Source: Colletes latitarsis (Eukaryota > Arthropoda > Insecta > Hymenoptera > Colletidae). Taken from it: DNA of 64,000 nt. The DNA lies in NCBI RefSeq assembly GCF_051014445.1, contig NC_135143.1, positions 3,782,001 to 3,846,000 of the forward strand, read 5' to 3'. This document shows positions 35,621-48,357 of the stretch, in pieces. The position numbers and the translations under genes were made by a program. Numbering within the stretch: the first letter of the stretch is position 1; every line of letters starts with the position of its first letter. The notes under the pieces are model-generated. The model ran no database searches, was not told the origin of the DNA, and saw only the letters and a list, made by a program, of their open reading frames with translations.

Positions 35621-35809
35621 GTAAGAAATACTGACTCGGTATAGTTATGGGATAAGGAATTTGGTCGAGAATAAATTAGTAATCTATAACTTAATGCTTG
35701 GTCAATTCTCATACGAAGAATGAAGAATTAAACATTATTCTTTATTGATGAGAAAAAAACAATAACAACATTATGCGTCAAATCATCCTCACATTTAAGT
35801 CCAAATTTA

Positions 35810-37003
35810 TATACAGGGTGTTCGGTCACCCCTGGGAAAAATTTTAATGGGCCATTCTAGAGGCCAAAATAAGACGAAAATCAAGAATATCAATTTCTTG
35901 ACTGAGGCTTCGTTAAAAAGTTATTGACGTTTAAAGTTTCACCAGTATTGAATTTTTTTCTAGAAAGTGGGTAGGATTTCGGGGGTATATTTATTGGCCA
36001 AAAATGATTGTAATTGACCCCTGCAACCGAAAATAATTTTTTCAGAACGATTTGAAAAAATTGTTTTTTGCCGAAAAATTTCAGCACCTACCCCCTGTCG
36101 ATTTTCTTTAAAAATTCGTTTTTCATTTTTAATAATTTTGTTTGATATCCTACAGAAAAGTTGTCTAATACTTTTTTGTAGGTACTCATGAGCTCTATTT
36201 CAGAAAAGAGTTTCATTGAAATATATTCACTATCGTAGAAGTTATGGCTGTTTGACAATTGGACCATTTTTATGGGGTTTTTCTCATTTTGCGGGGTCAA
36301 GGACCAACTTTTCGAATATTTTTGCGATTTGTACATATTCTCCACCAAAATACGCGTGGTTTGCTTTTTTAAATATTAAAATCGTTCAATCCGTTCAGAA
36401 GTTATGACGTTTTAAAGATTCACATGAAAATTCGGACAGATATTTCTGGCCAGAAATTATATTTTCGGTAAGGAATTTTTTTCTCGAAAATGCGTAGGAT
36501 TTCGGGGGTATGTCTGTTGACCAAAAATGCTTGCAATTGACCCCTGCAACTAAAAATAATTTTTCCAAGACGATTCAAAAGTCTTTTATTTCACCCAAAA
36601 CTTTCAGCACCTACTCGAATTTTTTTCTGGAAAGTGGCTAGGATTTCGGGGGTATGTATAATGACCAAAAATGATTGTAATTACCCACTGTAACTAAATA
36701 TAATTTTTTTAGTATGATTTGAAATTTTTTAATTTCGTCTAAACATTTCAGTACCTACTCGAATTTTTTTCTCGAAAGTGGGTAGGATTTCGAGGGTATT
36801 TCTATTCACTAAAACCGATTGTAATTGACTCCCACAACCAAAAATAATTTTTCCAAAACGATTTGAAATTTTTGAATTTAATTGTTAATAACTTTTTAAG
36901 GAAGCCTCCATCAACAAATTTGGTATTCTTGATTTTCGTCTTATTTTGGCCTCTAGAATCCCTCATTAAAATTTTTCCCAGGGGTGGCTGAACACCCTGT
37001 ATA
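35810..37003 (+). mobile_element. CAGGG-TIR element, copy 8 (four monomers plus block)
   Basis: A well-preserved long copy. Left TIR, monomer (about 35948-36080), 375-bp block (about 36085-36470), three further monomers (about 36473-36600, 36618-36745 and 36762-36885) and right TIR. Flanked by TA. It is a good reference copy for the family architecture. Confidence 0.9.
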
Positions 37004-39677
37004 TCATATTACTATTATAATCGAAAGACTGCTTTTTCGTAATACATCGACAACGACGACAACACAGTATAAATATGACTGCTTACATTCTTGTGCGTAA
37101 TAAATGTTCACATAACTATTATAACCCTAGTTGAAACTAACAGACAATATTTTTGCCTTGATCAAAAACCACTGGCGACAGAAGCGGTCCAAAACAACCT
37201 TTTACAACGTCTTCCTGGCAGAAAGCTTGTCGGCGGTATGTTTTAACGTCCGACCAGAAATCATTCGCACGGATGGATGTTGCATTTCCCTGTTTCTCTC
37301 TGCTGGTCGACGAAATTACACGAGGGTCGACGAGTTCTACCGGGAAAACACCGGGCGACGTAGAAGGATACAATTTTACGATCCTATTTGAAATTCGGCG
37401 CGGTCGTAAAGGACATAAGAGCGGGATGTCAGATCTTGAAAAGGCGGCCGTGATTTCGTGCACCTGTTGTTTTCGCTGGCGCGCGATAAGATCGTGGCTC
37501 GCACGAGCGCACGAGACCGTGCGAGTACCATCGGTAGGAGAGAGGCTTCAATTGACCAAGTCAACCTTGCGAAGATGAAGATGTATCGTAGATAACGCGG
37601 CCCGTACACCTGCATAACGGCCGTACCTCGCTCGTACCATAAAACTTAATTAACCCCTTCTTCGACGATTTATTCCCTCGTCGATTAAGGGGATTCCTCG
37701 ATAATCTGAATCTGCCAGGCGCTTAAATCCACGGTCATTTAAATCACACGCGATTCGAGTTTTACTAGTCACGTTTGCTCCGAATGGATTCCGCTCGGTG
37801 CTCGTTCCGAATACGACATTTTATTGGACGAGGGTATCGTTCAAAGGGTCTTCTCGTTTTAAAGCCCCGATAAATGGGTCATCTTTCAGAATTTTCTTTT
37901 CTAGAAAAAGTAGAGGGAACATTGCATTTTTGGAATACCCGTTAGTTTAAGACGAATGAAAAATTACGGCAGGGGATAGGAATAAATATAACTGCATGAT
38001 ACATACGATCAAGGAATAAGTCCTTAAAGCCTTGAAACTCTTCCTTTTAATACTCCGTATACAAGTTTTTGCTATGAAATCTAAAGGTTAAATGTTCCAC
38101 TTTGTATATCTACAAATGATCATTCAGAACTAATTATTTCTTCATAGGAAAATAAAGAATACCTAATTTTTGGTTGAAAATATCAGATGGTTTTCTCGGG
38201 ATGTAAAATTTCAAGCTCCTACCAATCATGGTTGCATGTACAGAGTGTTCACTAAGCGACGATACAAAGAGTAACGTTGTGATTCTATATGAAAAAATAA
38301 ATGGAATATGTAGAAAAATATGTTTGAAGAAAAACGACTTCGAAAAATCGGATATGCGTGCATCAGGATTTCTTGATTTACCAGATTTCTTTGTATACTA
38401 CATGTATTTCGAATTCATTTTAATCGGTATTTAAGGTTACACAAAAAATTGAACGTTCACTTTCGAATCAGACTCTTATCATCTACAATATTCCTCAAAA
38501 TGTTGCCCATTTTGGTATATGAATTATCGTACTCTTCTTAATAAATTTCAATAAGCTTTTTTCAATGTAACAGTTTACATTTTTATAATAATTTGTCTTA
38601 ACTGTCTAATACAAACGATATTGCTTTACATTATTTCTTTTTCAAAATCCAAGGAATTAGCATCAGAATGCTACGATAAAGTCCTCTATATAGAGGTAAC
38701 CTAACGCGTGCCCGACAAATTTTTGAAGTTCTTTTCTTTGAATACAAAGCCTCGAATGGAAAAATTTTATTCTATATTTTCGATTTACTTTTTTAATTTC
38801 TCCACAAAAACTAACAAAATGTCATGATTTTGATCGTAACGCTTCGAGGTAACGTGACATCCGATATGTAACGCACAGGATTTCGTTCGATAATATATCC
38901 ACTTCCATATCAGGCTCTAAACCGTGCAACTATGCGGCGACTCGTAAAAGACACGTCACCGTGACCGTAAAAAGACGAAAGTTTCGTTTCATGAAACGCC
39001 CGCGATTATGAACGTCCCGTCCCGAAAAATACCGTACAGTTAACAGCTCGTTCGGCAGCCGTAAATGTTGCCCGTAATCGTGTTACGCGCTTTTACGGCC
39101 GCAATGAAAAGGAGTATTAATTGATGTCCTTACACCTTTATCACCAAACTGCTGGTAGGCACGACGATACGACTTCATACTTCGAAATCCTTTGATTCGT
39201 ACCGGTGGAAATTAACCGCGGCTGCGTTTCGCTTTGTGAACGCATCGCCGCCTCCGAGGATCGAATCAATTTCCGCGTATTTCCCGCGCAGCGTAATCGC
39301 ATGCAACCGGGAGAATTGGCGTGTAATTAGTGGGTAATTGTAAAAGACTCAATGCGTTTTGAACGAATAGTATTGAGCCGGTACAATGCCTGCCCATTGT
39401 TTTAAATAGGATTGTACGATACGAATGGACTAATAACATAATCACGAAATACATATTTCTGATATTTTTATATAGAAAAAAGTCCCTTTTGGACCACGAC
39501 TTTTGGATTATCGTCATGTATTTATTAAATAATACAGTGGAAAAAGAAATTTTGTTTAACGAATTTTAACAACTTATTTCAAAAAATTATTCAGAACAAA
39601 TTGCGAGACTAATTTCTTAATTTTCCATTATATGGACAGTCTTTTGCAGTACATAGTATTTACTGATTGTTTAAGTA
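37004..39677. other. Intergenic DNA with two GC-rich patches
   Basis: Patches at about 37130-37880 and 38860-39340 are GC/CpG-rich, with overlapping unrecognised frames (for example 37137-37463 minus and 37273-37578 plus). Between them, 37900-38850 is AT-rich. At 38240 TACAGAGTGTTCACTAAGC looks like the end of a different TIR family, but no partner end was found. Confidence 0.35.
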
Positions 39678-39678
39678 C

Positions 39679-40558
39679 GTACAGAGTGTTCGGTCACCCC
39701 TGGGAAAAATTTTAATAGCAGATTCTAGAGGCCAAAATACGACGAAAATCAAGAATACCAATTTGTTGATGGAGGCTTCATTGAGAAGTTATTAACGTTT
39801 GAAGTTCCGCCCGTACTGAATTTTTTTCTCGAAAATGCGCAGGATTTCGGGGGTATGTCTATTCACCAAAAATGATCGTAATTGACTCCCGCAACCGAAA
39901 ATAATTTTTCCAGAACGATTTCAAATTTTTTTTTTCGCTCTGTCGATTTTTCTTAAAAATTCGTTTTTCATTTTTAATAAATTTGGTTGGCGCTGTGCAG
40001 AAAAGTTGTTTAATACTTTTCTGTAGATATTCATGGACTCTAGTTCCTCCCAAAATTTCATTGAAATATATTCACTATTGTAGGAGTTGTGGCTGTTTGA
40101 ATATTGGACCATTTTTATGGGGTTTTTCTCATTTTGCGGAGTCAAGGATCAACATTTCAAATATTTTTGCGATTTCTACATATTCTTCACTTAAGTACGC
40201 GTTGTTTGCCGTTTGAAACATTAAAATCGTCCAATCCGTTCAGGATTTATGTTGTTTTAAAGATACGTATGATATTTCAGGGAAGCATTTCTGGCCATAA
40301 ATTACATTTGCTTTTAGGCATTTTTTTCTAAAAAATGCGTAGGATTTTGGGAGTATGTGTGACGACCAAAAATGATTGTAATTGATCCCCGCAACCAAAA
40401 ATAATTTTTCCAGAACGATTTCAAATTTTTTAATTTAATTTTTAATATCTTTTTAACGAAGTCTCAGTCAAGAAATTGATATTCTTGATTTTCGTTTTAT
40501 TTTGGCCTCTAGAATCTCCCATTAAAATTTTTCCCAGCGGTTGCCGAACAACCTGTAT
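39679..40558 (+). mobile_element. CAGGG-TIR element, copy 9 (two monomers plus block)
   Basis: Left TIR (TACAGAGTGTTCGG), monomer (about 39818-39940), shortened join to the 375-bp block (about 39945-40315), second monomer (about 40318-40430) and right TIR ending ACCTGTA. The tip differs from the consensus by a few bases. Confidence 0.88.
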
Positions 40559-43500
40559 AATCTACGTTTGACTGAATGTATCCTAAAGAGAACAATTCTG
40601 TATGAAGCTAACAGAAAAGAGCTGCTTAAAAAGTTTCTGTTTTCATTTGAGTAGAATAACGAAGAGGAAATGATGAAGCTTTATAAAAATATAAATTTAA
40701 ATTTAAAATAGAGTACCTCCCTCCATATCGTTCGTGACGCGGACCCGAACCAGCGAAAATTAACAAGGGATCACAGTATATGTGTACTACCAACCCTAGT
40801 TGTTCTGCTCTTAAACATTACTAAATAAAATGATAAATTACGCAAATCTTAATATTGCTTATTAATGACAAATTTAGTTCCATCTTCTATTGATTGCTTC
40901 CCTCATTAAAGGAGTAATCAATTATGAAAATATAGAAAAATAATGATTTAATCTCTCATAATTTCTCTTTTCAATGTTATAATATTCAATGTTGTTTATA
41001 CTTTAATTCAATAATAATCTTTCAATAATAATATTTGGACTCGGAGTATAGAAGTGATCGACGTGGCGTAAAATGGCCCTCACGAGTCTTATACGGTGGT
41101 AATAGTTTGCCGCTCGTTCCCCTCAGAGTGTCCACTCGCCGCGGGTGATAGAAGAGGAAGATTAATACGAAAAATCACCAGACGTGTTTGGCGTCGGTTA
41201 AGTGACCGGTTGCTAGTCGGCTTCCCTCTGACACAAGCCGCGTCTCGTCGGTAAAGTTAAAAGTGTCCTTTCCGCCGTCGATCGATGTGCTCACGCGGAG
41301 AAACGTCCCTTGGTAATAATGACACAAAGATGCCGGCCTACTCTCGGGGGGTTCTGGTACCGCGGAACCTCCAGGTGATTTCTCGGGACGAAAATCTTCT
41401 AAACCAAGGGCACGGTTCGTTAGCGTCATTGTGGCCGAGTCCAAATATTGTTGGATTCCATTCCGGACCTACAGCGAAGATTTCTGCCTTCCATGACGTC
41501 GTCATTGTGCGACCGTTTTCGAGAATGACGACTTTATGCGCGGTGGTACAAGGCAGTCGAACATTTTACTTTTCTGCCTTCTCGACTCTCCCTCACAGAG
41601 TTGACTGCATTTTGTAACGCTTAATTTTGGTCGTTTGTCATTGACTAAATGGCAAAAATGGTAACTATATTACGCACACAGAAACATCTAGATTTCGATC
41701 GATTTTATGTTTCTTTTTTGGTGGTATAATAATAAATAATATGCTTCCTTACATAATATAGTATACTACGTATCCTTTAAGTCTGGCCACCATATTTTCA
41801 TGCATCTTCACTAATCTACCAAATAAATGTTTCGAACAAAACTGTTAGAGAAATCGTCCTAATCGCCACATCTCTATTTTTGCTTTGTAACCAATCACTT
41901 CCACTGTATGACGTTACACTGTCGTCCTTATATATTTACCTACTGCCCCAGCTCATTGTCGTGTAATTTAACATTAAATTTAATTGTAACAAGAAGTCTG
42001 CTGTCCTTTTATCCACGGCCTAACAAAAACGATTTTTAAATTGGCTGTAAACTTGGATATTAAAATTAAGTAAAATATATATTTTTTTAAATAAAATGTT
42101 ACGGTCAACTTTCAACCTTTTTCAAACATGTTAATATTGTATATTTTTAGTAAATAAGGGTAACTTAAACATAATAAAAGCGTTTGTTACATTCTTTATA
42201 TAAATTTTTTTGTCCCGTTATAAATAAACTGACTGGTATGTTCGGTATAATTATTTAGTGTTAGAGAATCTATCAATTATTGTTGCAAACCCAATTAATC
42301 ACTATTATTTTTAGATCTTGTTACTTGTGAATGATTGTTTAAAATTCTTTCTATGCAGAATACTTCCTTTTTAAAGTTTAGTTTTTTATTTTTAATGAAA
42401 ATTATTTAGTTACTGTGGAGATAAAAAATATTGACGAGAAGCAAATTAATGGTTTTTCGATTTATAAATAGTGATATATTCTAATGGTAACCTCTTTTAC
42501 GTTTTGACCTTCATTTGAGGTCTTCAAAAATTTCTACATAATATAATTTTACAACAAAGAACTATCTGTCAGGAATTATAATTAGTGCATAGTAGTTATG
42601 TGTGAATTATTTAGAAGTAATTAATTAGAAGTTTCATTATTTTTTTTTCAAAGTGTTAATGCTTTTAATAATAGAAAGATTGTCGCAAATTTTAGTTAGA
42701 TATTTAAAAGATGAACTTAATAAAGTTACAAAGTATATCGGCCCAAATCCTCTCAACTTTAAAATAAAAAGGTACTAAAGTTTTAACTAAAATTTAAACT
42801 TTTCATCGACACAGTGTCTGCCATGAACGTTTACTTATATTTTTGGTGAACAGAGTATTATCCATGCTCATAAAATAAAATAGTTTAATATCCAAGATGA
42901 CCTTCCTAAATCCTGAATACTATGATAGAGTCAGTAACAAAGGTTTCATTCCGCAAACAGCATTTCCCTTTCTGAACGTAAACGGTTAGATCTAGAATAA
43001 TTTAAACATTCCAATTGTATATTATGTATATTATGTATATTATGTATATGTATATTATGCAAAACAGAATGCAAATTCTAAAACCTTCTTCTACGACTTA
43101 TAAATATTTAAAAAGTTAAAAGACAATTTATATATTAGGACTAAGATACTATCTAATAAAATACGTGAACGACATTTAATTTTTACACGAATAATAAATC
43201 AACAACGTTTTGGTGCACATTGTTAGTTATATCACATATGATCAAAAGATTTATTCATTCTGTGATTATTTATTGTAATTGCAAATTTAATAAAAATATT
43301 TTCGTTTTGTTGTATCAATTTTGAACCATTTTAAGAGTACTGTTAAAATATGATACTTGTTATGATCAGAATATATTTACGTCTTAAACATCTCGAAAAA
43401 GATTGCGATATTTTTTTTCATTTTGCAGAGACGAACAAAATTTCATTCAAATAATGAATGCTGAATAAAAATTCTATGTAGCAATTTATTTGTAAAGTTC

Positions 43501-43799
43501 ATTAAAAACAGTTACTCAGATGATCTCCTCATTCAACACGATGCCTATTTCTATTGTATAATTCAAATTATGATTTTTAATCTTTTATTCCTTGTTCAAA
43601 ATTTTGTATGTGGGTGAGAAGTTTGTCCACATTTGTCCTTGGAAGAATATTTTTATTAATGAAATCAAATTTATTTAGAAAAGTTGTAAGTTTTCTCTGT
43701 TGTACATCGATTCTATTAGCATGATTACTATAGACAAAACGAAACAAATTGATCGCTTAAGGCCATTGATAAGCTATTCCTTCTGCCGACTCTCTACTA
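40559..43799. other. Intergenic DNA with GC patch and microsatellite
   Basis: About 41060-41630 is GC-richer with frames open on both strands (41175-41444 minus, 41285-41617 plus), none recognised. The rest is AT-rich. 43018-43064 is a short tandem array of the nonamer ATTATGTAT. No gene is called. Confidence 0.4.
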
Positions 43800-44028
43800 C
43801 TATTGAGAGACGAGATGTTGGCACATTATCCATAAACTAAACGACTCAAGGAGCAAAGGGAATCGTTCGCACGCTTCACTTAATCCCCTCCACTATTTAG
43901 GTTCTTGGCTCGACCTTGGTTCGTGACCAACTTACTCAATAATAACCAAGAACCTAAGAAGTGGAAGGGATTAGATGGATCATATGGACGATGCCTCTTA
44001 TCCCTTCCATCATCTCGTCTCACAATAG
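43800..44028. repeat. Imperfect 230-bp foldback
   Basis: The outer ends CTATTGAGAGACGAGATG and its near reverse complement (CATCTCGTCTCACAATAG) pair. Inner arms at about 43880-43910 and 43938-43970 (TAATCCCCTCCACT then TAGGTTCTTGG) pair around a 28-nt loop. The middle pairs less well. Plus and minus frames through it (43880-44173, 43905-44144) are by-products. A likely MITE or hairpin RNA source. Confidence 0.65.
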
Positions 44029-44515
44029 TAAATATTTTGTATGTGTATATGTGTTCATATATGAAATTATATTTTCTTTTCTTTACTTTGGTTATGTGTT
44101 TAACTTTATCTTTGGTAACGTATATTACTGAGAAAGAAAAATAAGTCCCCGGCAGGAAGTGTTCAACAAACATTCTTCATACTAATGATTTCACAATATT
44201 GTTAACTCGGATCTAACTTTTCTTCGTTCCTCCAATACATCGTATTTGTTCAATCCCCGAGTGAATTAACCACGTAAACCAAGGATATACTGTACAGCAA
44301 TGTTTTGCGAAGTATGGGTATGGAAGAATGTTTTTTATGTAGTAAGTTTAACAACTGTGAGGGTATATTATTCTTATACCGTTTTAAATTTACCACTTAT
44401 CTACAACACAGAAATTATTTTTTTCCTAGGAGGTGACTTAAGAGACCTTGAGTGCCTATAGATTAGTATCTAAATGTAAGTATATCACTCGTGTATGGGT
44501 AATTCGACTACTTAC

Positions 44516-45477
44516 TAGCGTTTCCCAACGTGGACGGTAGAGTCTTTCAGAGGGGCGTTTGGACACATTACGGTGATGTTAATATTGAAAGTCGAATGCG
44601 ATTACTGAAATGCTTAAGTTAATTTTATGAATTTTCAAACATTGTCGTTCCAAGTAAAAACAGGGGGTTTAGTCAAGCAAATTAAGAATTAGAAAAAGAT
44701 CGGAAGAGAAAAATTATATCTGAAAATGTACTTCCAAAATTTAATGTTGAAAACTTTATTACTTTATTGATCTGTTTTAGAAACACGTCACATTCTTCAA
44801 AATATTCAACACCTATGTTATTTACTTTAATTCAATCTTTAAGAATATATTTTCCAAGAATTAAATTTATAAAAGATGCAAAAACTAAATTTTTTATTTT
44901 TTTCCTGACGCCGTGGTTATTTCACTTAACTCCTATGACGTCTAATGAAATAATACATTTCATGAACTTTTCATTACGAAACTGTCTCGATTGTTTCAGT
45001 GTTTTATGGCTTTATTTATAATTTCCGTTACTCGTATCAAATAAAAGATTTAAGGTGAAAGACTGATAAAAGTAAAAATATTATGGGCATCCTTAAACGT
45101 TTTCGAAAAGAAAGAAAAATCAATTGGAATACAAATTTTCTTCACACACTAGCAATGCAAAGTTCCATCGTGTTTCGATTATCTTAGTATTTCTCTAAAT
45201 GTTAGAAAAGCTTTTTTTATGAATTATTATTGCACCATAATAGCTAAGAATCATTTTTTCTTCCACGCTACTGAGATGCAATTCTTTTATAGCTATGCAA
45301 TAAATATTATTGGTTATAATAAGTATGGCCAGCAATTTAAGTATCAAAAATTTGCTTCCAAAGTTCAAATGATTAGCTGCATTATAGAATCGTATTTGTA
45401 AGCTAAGGGGAGAGGAATGTCGGATCAAAAAAGATTTTGCGAAGGGGCGTTAGGCCGAAAAAGATTGGGAAACGCTG
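44516..45477. mobile_element. hAT-like non-autonomous element at receptor 3' end
   Basis: Ends TAGCGTTTCCCAACG at the left and TTGGGAAACGCTG at the right, an inverted pair of the AGCGTTTCCCAA type common to hAT transposons. Subterminal GGGGCG phrases also occur near both ends. The interior is AT-rich with no transposase. No clear 8-bp duplication was found (CTACTTAC against TTCTACGG). Its right end lies 40 bp beyond the kainate-receptor stop codon, so the receptor 3' UTR very probably runs into it. Confidence 0.65.
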
Positions 45478-45517
45478 TTCTACGGCAGCGAAGCGTCGAT
45501 CGATGGGCAGCTTAACC

Positions 45518-45754
45518 TTAGTTGATCTTGCGATCGTTGTTGCGATTATTCGTGCTGTTATCTTTGTCGAATTTGTCCAACATGTCCAGACGAAGGAAAG
45601 AGCCGACTATAGAGCGTGCAGTGGATGCCGCTCTGCCGATGCCACCCTCCATCGAACTCGTGCCACTACTTTTAGAGATTTTAACGGGTTTCGTCTCCGC
45701 CCAAATGTTCACGGCGAATTTTAATTCTGCTACCAGCGCCTCCCAAGGAGTAAC
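45518..45754 (-). CDS. Kainate-type glutamate receptor, last coding exon
   Basis: Encodes the cytoplasmic C-terminal tail of an ionotropic glutamate receptor subunit (ligand-gated cation channel, plasma membrane of neurons or muscle). The acceptor TTTTTTGCAG precedes the exon at 45755. It enters in phase 0, reads V-T-P-W-E-A-L-V-A-E-L-K-F-A-V, and ends in TAA at 45518-45520 after 78 codons. The E-A-L-x-A-E-L-K-F-A segment corresponds to the post-M4 stretch of kainate receptors; the rest is Ser-, Asn- and Asp-rich and weakly conserved. The next AATAAA on this strand is at about 45011-45016, inside the hAT-like element. Confidence 0.88.
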   Translation of the reverse strand, partial: VTPWEALVAELKFAVNIWAETKPVKISKSSGTSSMEGGIGRAASTARSIVGSFLRLDMLDKFDKDNSTNNRNNDRKIN

Positions 45755-46685
45755 CTGCAAAAAAGTCGACGAAAAATGGTTTCTTGTCGGAGGACCGTTT
45801 AATTAAGTCAACGTCGTTTATTTCGCCACGCGTTTTAATCGCCTAATGAAATATTCTCGTTGTGTTGCCCATTATCGTTTCGGAGAGTAAGCATTCCTGC
45901 GCGACTTAATTTTCATTTCTTTCTCGTAGAAATTTCACGACCTTTCCAAACTCAAAAATTACGAAGGTGCACGAGAATTAAAATCAAAGAATTTTAAATA
46001 TTATGGGACAATATGTACGCTTTGAAATTATAATGTAAAATATGTAGAAGATTTAAACCGTTAAGTACCGGATCATTGTTCTTCTTAAATTGATGTTATA
46101 TTTCGTTAAACAGGAAATATAATTTTTTTATGAACGGAAAAATTTTACTAACGTGATAACATATTATATAAATAATATACTGGTATATGGGAGTATTTAA
46201 TTGCATGTAGATTCTTTACAAACATTTTTCTTTTCCGTTTTTAAAAATGTTTAAATTCCAAAGAATTATAATAATGTAAAATAGAATTTTATTACCCAAA
46301 CAACGAAAATTTTCTAAACTAAAGAAATCAAATAAATTATTGCTGAATACAATTTTTCTTTTTATGTAAGATATGTTATTTATTTAATTTATTAATTTAT
46401 TGTTCTAGCGGATAAGAGCTCCTTTGCCACAACATAAAGAAAGTAACGTTGATTGTATTGTTTTTCCAGTATTACTTAAAATCGTATAAAAAAACACGAA
46501 TATAGAAAAGATTATACGAATTTTGTACTTCATTTAGGTCTCACCTTCGAACCTTAAAGGTCATATATTATTGAAATAAACTTAGTTCCAGTTTTTTTAA
46601 ACATAACAAACATAACATTGGTACTTAATGGGTTAAGTTCCAATCTCAATATGATGCGTAGGAAAGAAGGAACGCAAAAGCTGAC

Positions 46686-46951
46686 CTTTTCGTTCACAGC
46701 GATCTTCCGTATATTCCAGAGGAATTCGCAGATGGCGATGACGAATGATCCACAGCATCCAAACAGAAGAACCAGGAACACACCACCAACGTTAGCCAAC
46801 CCTAACTCGCTTGAGTTCGCTGGTTCTGCATCGCCCTTTGCGCACACTCCACCCCCGTGGCCCTGCCACCATTTATTTTTCAGTTCCTGTAGCACCCCTT
46901 TCTCTTGCAGCATCAATATCGCGCCGCTTATGGGTGTTCTGTATGGCGAAT
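46686..46951 (-). CDS. Kainate-type glutamate receptor, exon with end of S2 and M4
   Basis: Acceptor TTGTATAG, then in phase 1 N-S-P-Y-R-T-P-I-S-G-A-I-L, L-Q-E-K-G-V-L-Q-E-L-K-N-K-W-W, then G-G-V-C-A-K. M4 follows (G-L-A-N-V-G-G-V-F-L-V-L-L-F-G and onward to E-F-L-W). The donor GTCAGC follows E-K. S-P-Y-R and K-W-W are hallmarks of the kainate S2 lobe. The Cys in G-V-C is the expected disulphide partner of the Cys in the previous exon. 266 bp, phases 1 in and 0 out. The 931-bp intron downstream (45755-46685) is AT-rich and holds no recognised element. Confidence 0.92.
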
Positions 46952-48357
46952 CTATACAAATATACGCTTTTCTAAATTGAAATTTGCTAGAAAGACACTA
47001 TCCTCTTGTTCTAAGTTTTGGGAATGCAATCTTTTACACAATTACAATGAAAAAATGTGGTATCTACTTCGGACGAAGAGGATGTATAATAAGATATTAT
47101 GTTAAATTGTGTACTTCTTCTACTTTCCCATTATTCCATTAATTTTGTTGACCCACTGGTATCGAATGAAGATGAATTAAAACAAAATACTATTTTCAGG
47201 TTCATATTATTTCTTAAATTACTACGTTTCCTTAAAATAATTGAAATATAATATTTTGTTTACTAATGTCTTAAATCTTTCCAATAGATATTTAGTCGAA
47301 TGAAGAATATTTAGAATGAAATTGATTATTCATACTCTGTGATACTATAGTCTATAGTATAATAAATGTCCTTGCTGCTAACAAAGTTGTAGGTCTAAAC
47401 TAGTTTTAAGATTGCAGTATATGAATCTTTATACTGTGTAAAGTAATTATCAAATAAGTAGCTTCTTATTTGCTCTTTCGTTCTCCACTTCGATCATCAT
47501 TGCTTGTTTCAGAGAAGCAATAGCCTAAACGATTAGTTGTCATAGTCTGATGGTCTGATTCGAGGGAAAGATGCTTTTGGTTGCAGATGAGTGTGTGACA
47601 ACCCGCATCTGTCTACGAATGTTACTGATCTCTCTCTTTGTCAGAGGTTGCAAGTCGTGACCCTTGATTCACAGGATGCGGGGATCAATGGAGAACCCAT
47701 CGATCAAGAAGATCGTATTTTTCTTCGATCTAATTCACTAAGGGGAAACCAATTTTGCCTCGTTTTCTTAGGTTGAATAATTGCTTGATAATTTTCATTC
47801 ATTTTGTCTTCTTACAAGGGACATCACCCAAGTATTATACTCCGATTTGGACGAAACTTTATACTTTGTGAATTAATATCTCAGTCAGTAACTTGGTATT
47901 TGAGAAAACTTTATATTTTTTCTCATTATTAACACAAAATTGGGAAAATATGTAAAATATGCATGGTCTGTTGATTAATTTAATTAATTGTCAGCTAAGA
48001 AAAATTTGTTTCATAAAAAAAAATTTGTAAAAAAACTATTTAATCGAAAATAGTGGCGCTACTTATGGCTTAGCGATATTTTCATTTACACCACCTATTG
48101 CTCATGGAAAGCTATACATTTCTTACATTTAACATTTTTTTTCTGAGATACTTAAGGAAATGTGTTTTCCACCCCCAAAAATGAGGCTGAAAAAATTAGC
48201 CTAGTCTGAGTATAGATTAAAGAATGTTTTAAAGTAACTAAAATAGTTTTTAAAGAATATTTATGTACCCTAGCAATTTGGTAAAATATGTCACATTTAA
48301 TTTGTTGCTATGTTTGTGAACTTTTTATAAGCAATGATTTATTTTTTAAATAAGATA
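46952..48357. other. Receptor intron, part without elements
   Basis: The downstream part of the 3,494-bp intron (46952-50445) between the S2/M4 exon and the previous exon. It is AT-rich. A slightly GC-richer stretch at 47580-47770 has a 61-codon plus frame of no known family. The rest of this intron is filled by a Tc3-like transposon. Confidence 0.6.

Noticed and set aside
38236..38262. TACAGAGTGTTCACTAAGC as another copy of the CAGGG-TIR family
   Set aside because: Only the first 10-12 bases match, and the AAAATTTTAATGGGA-type run that follows in every true copy is absent.
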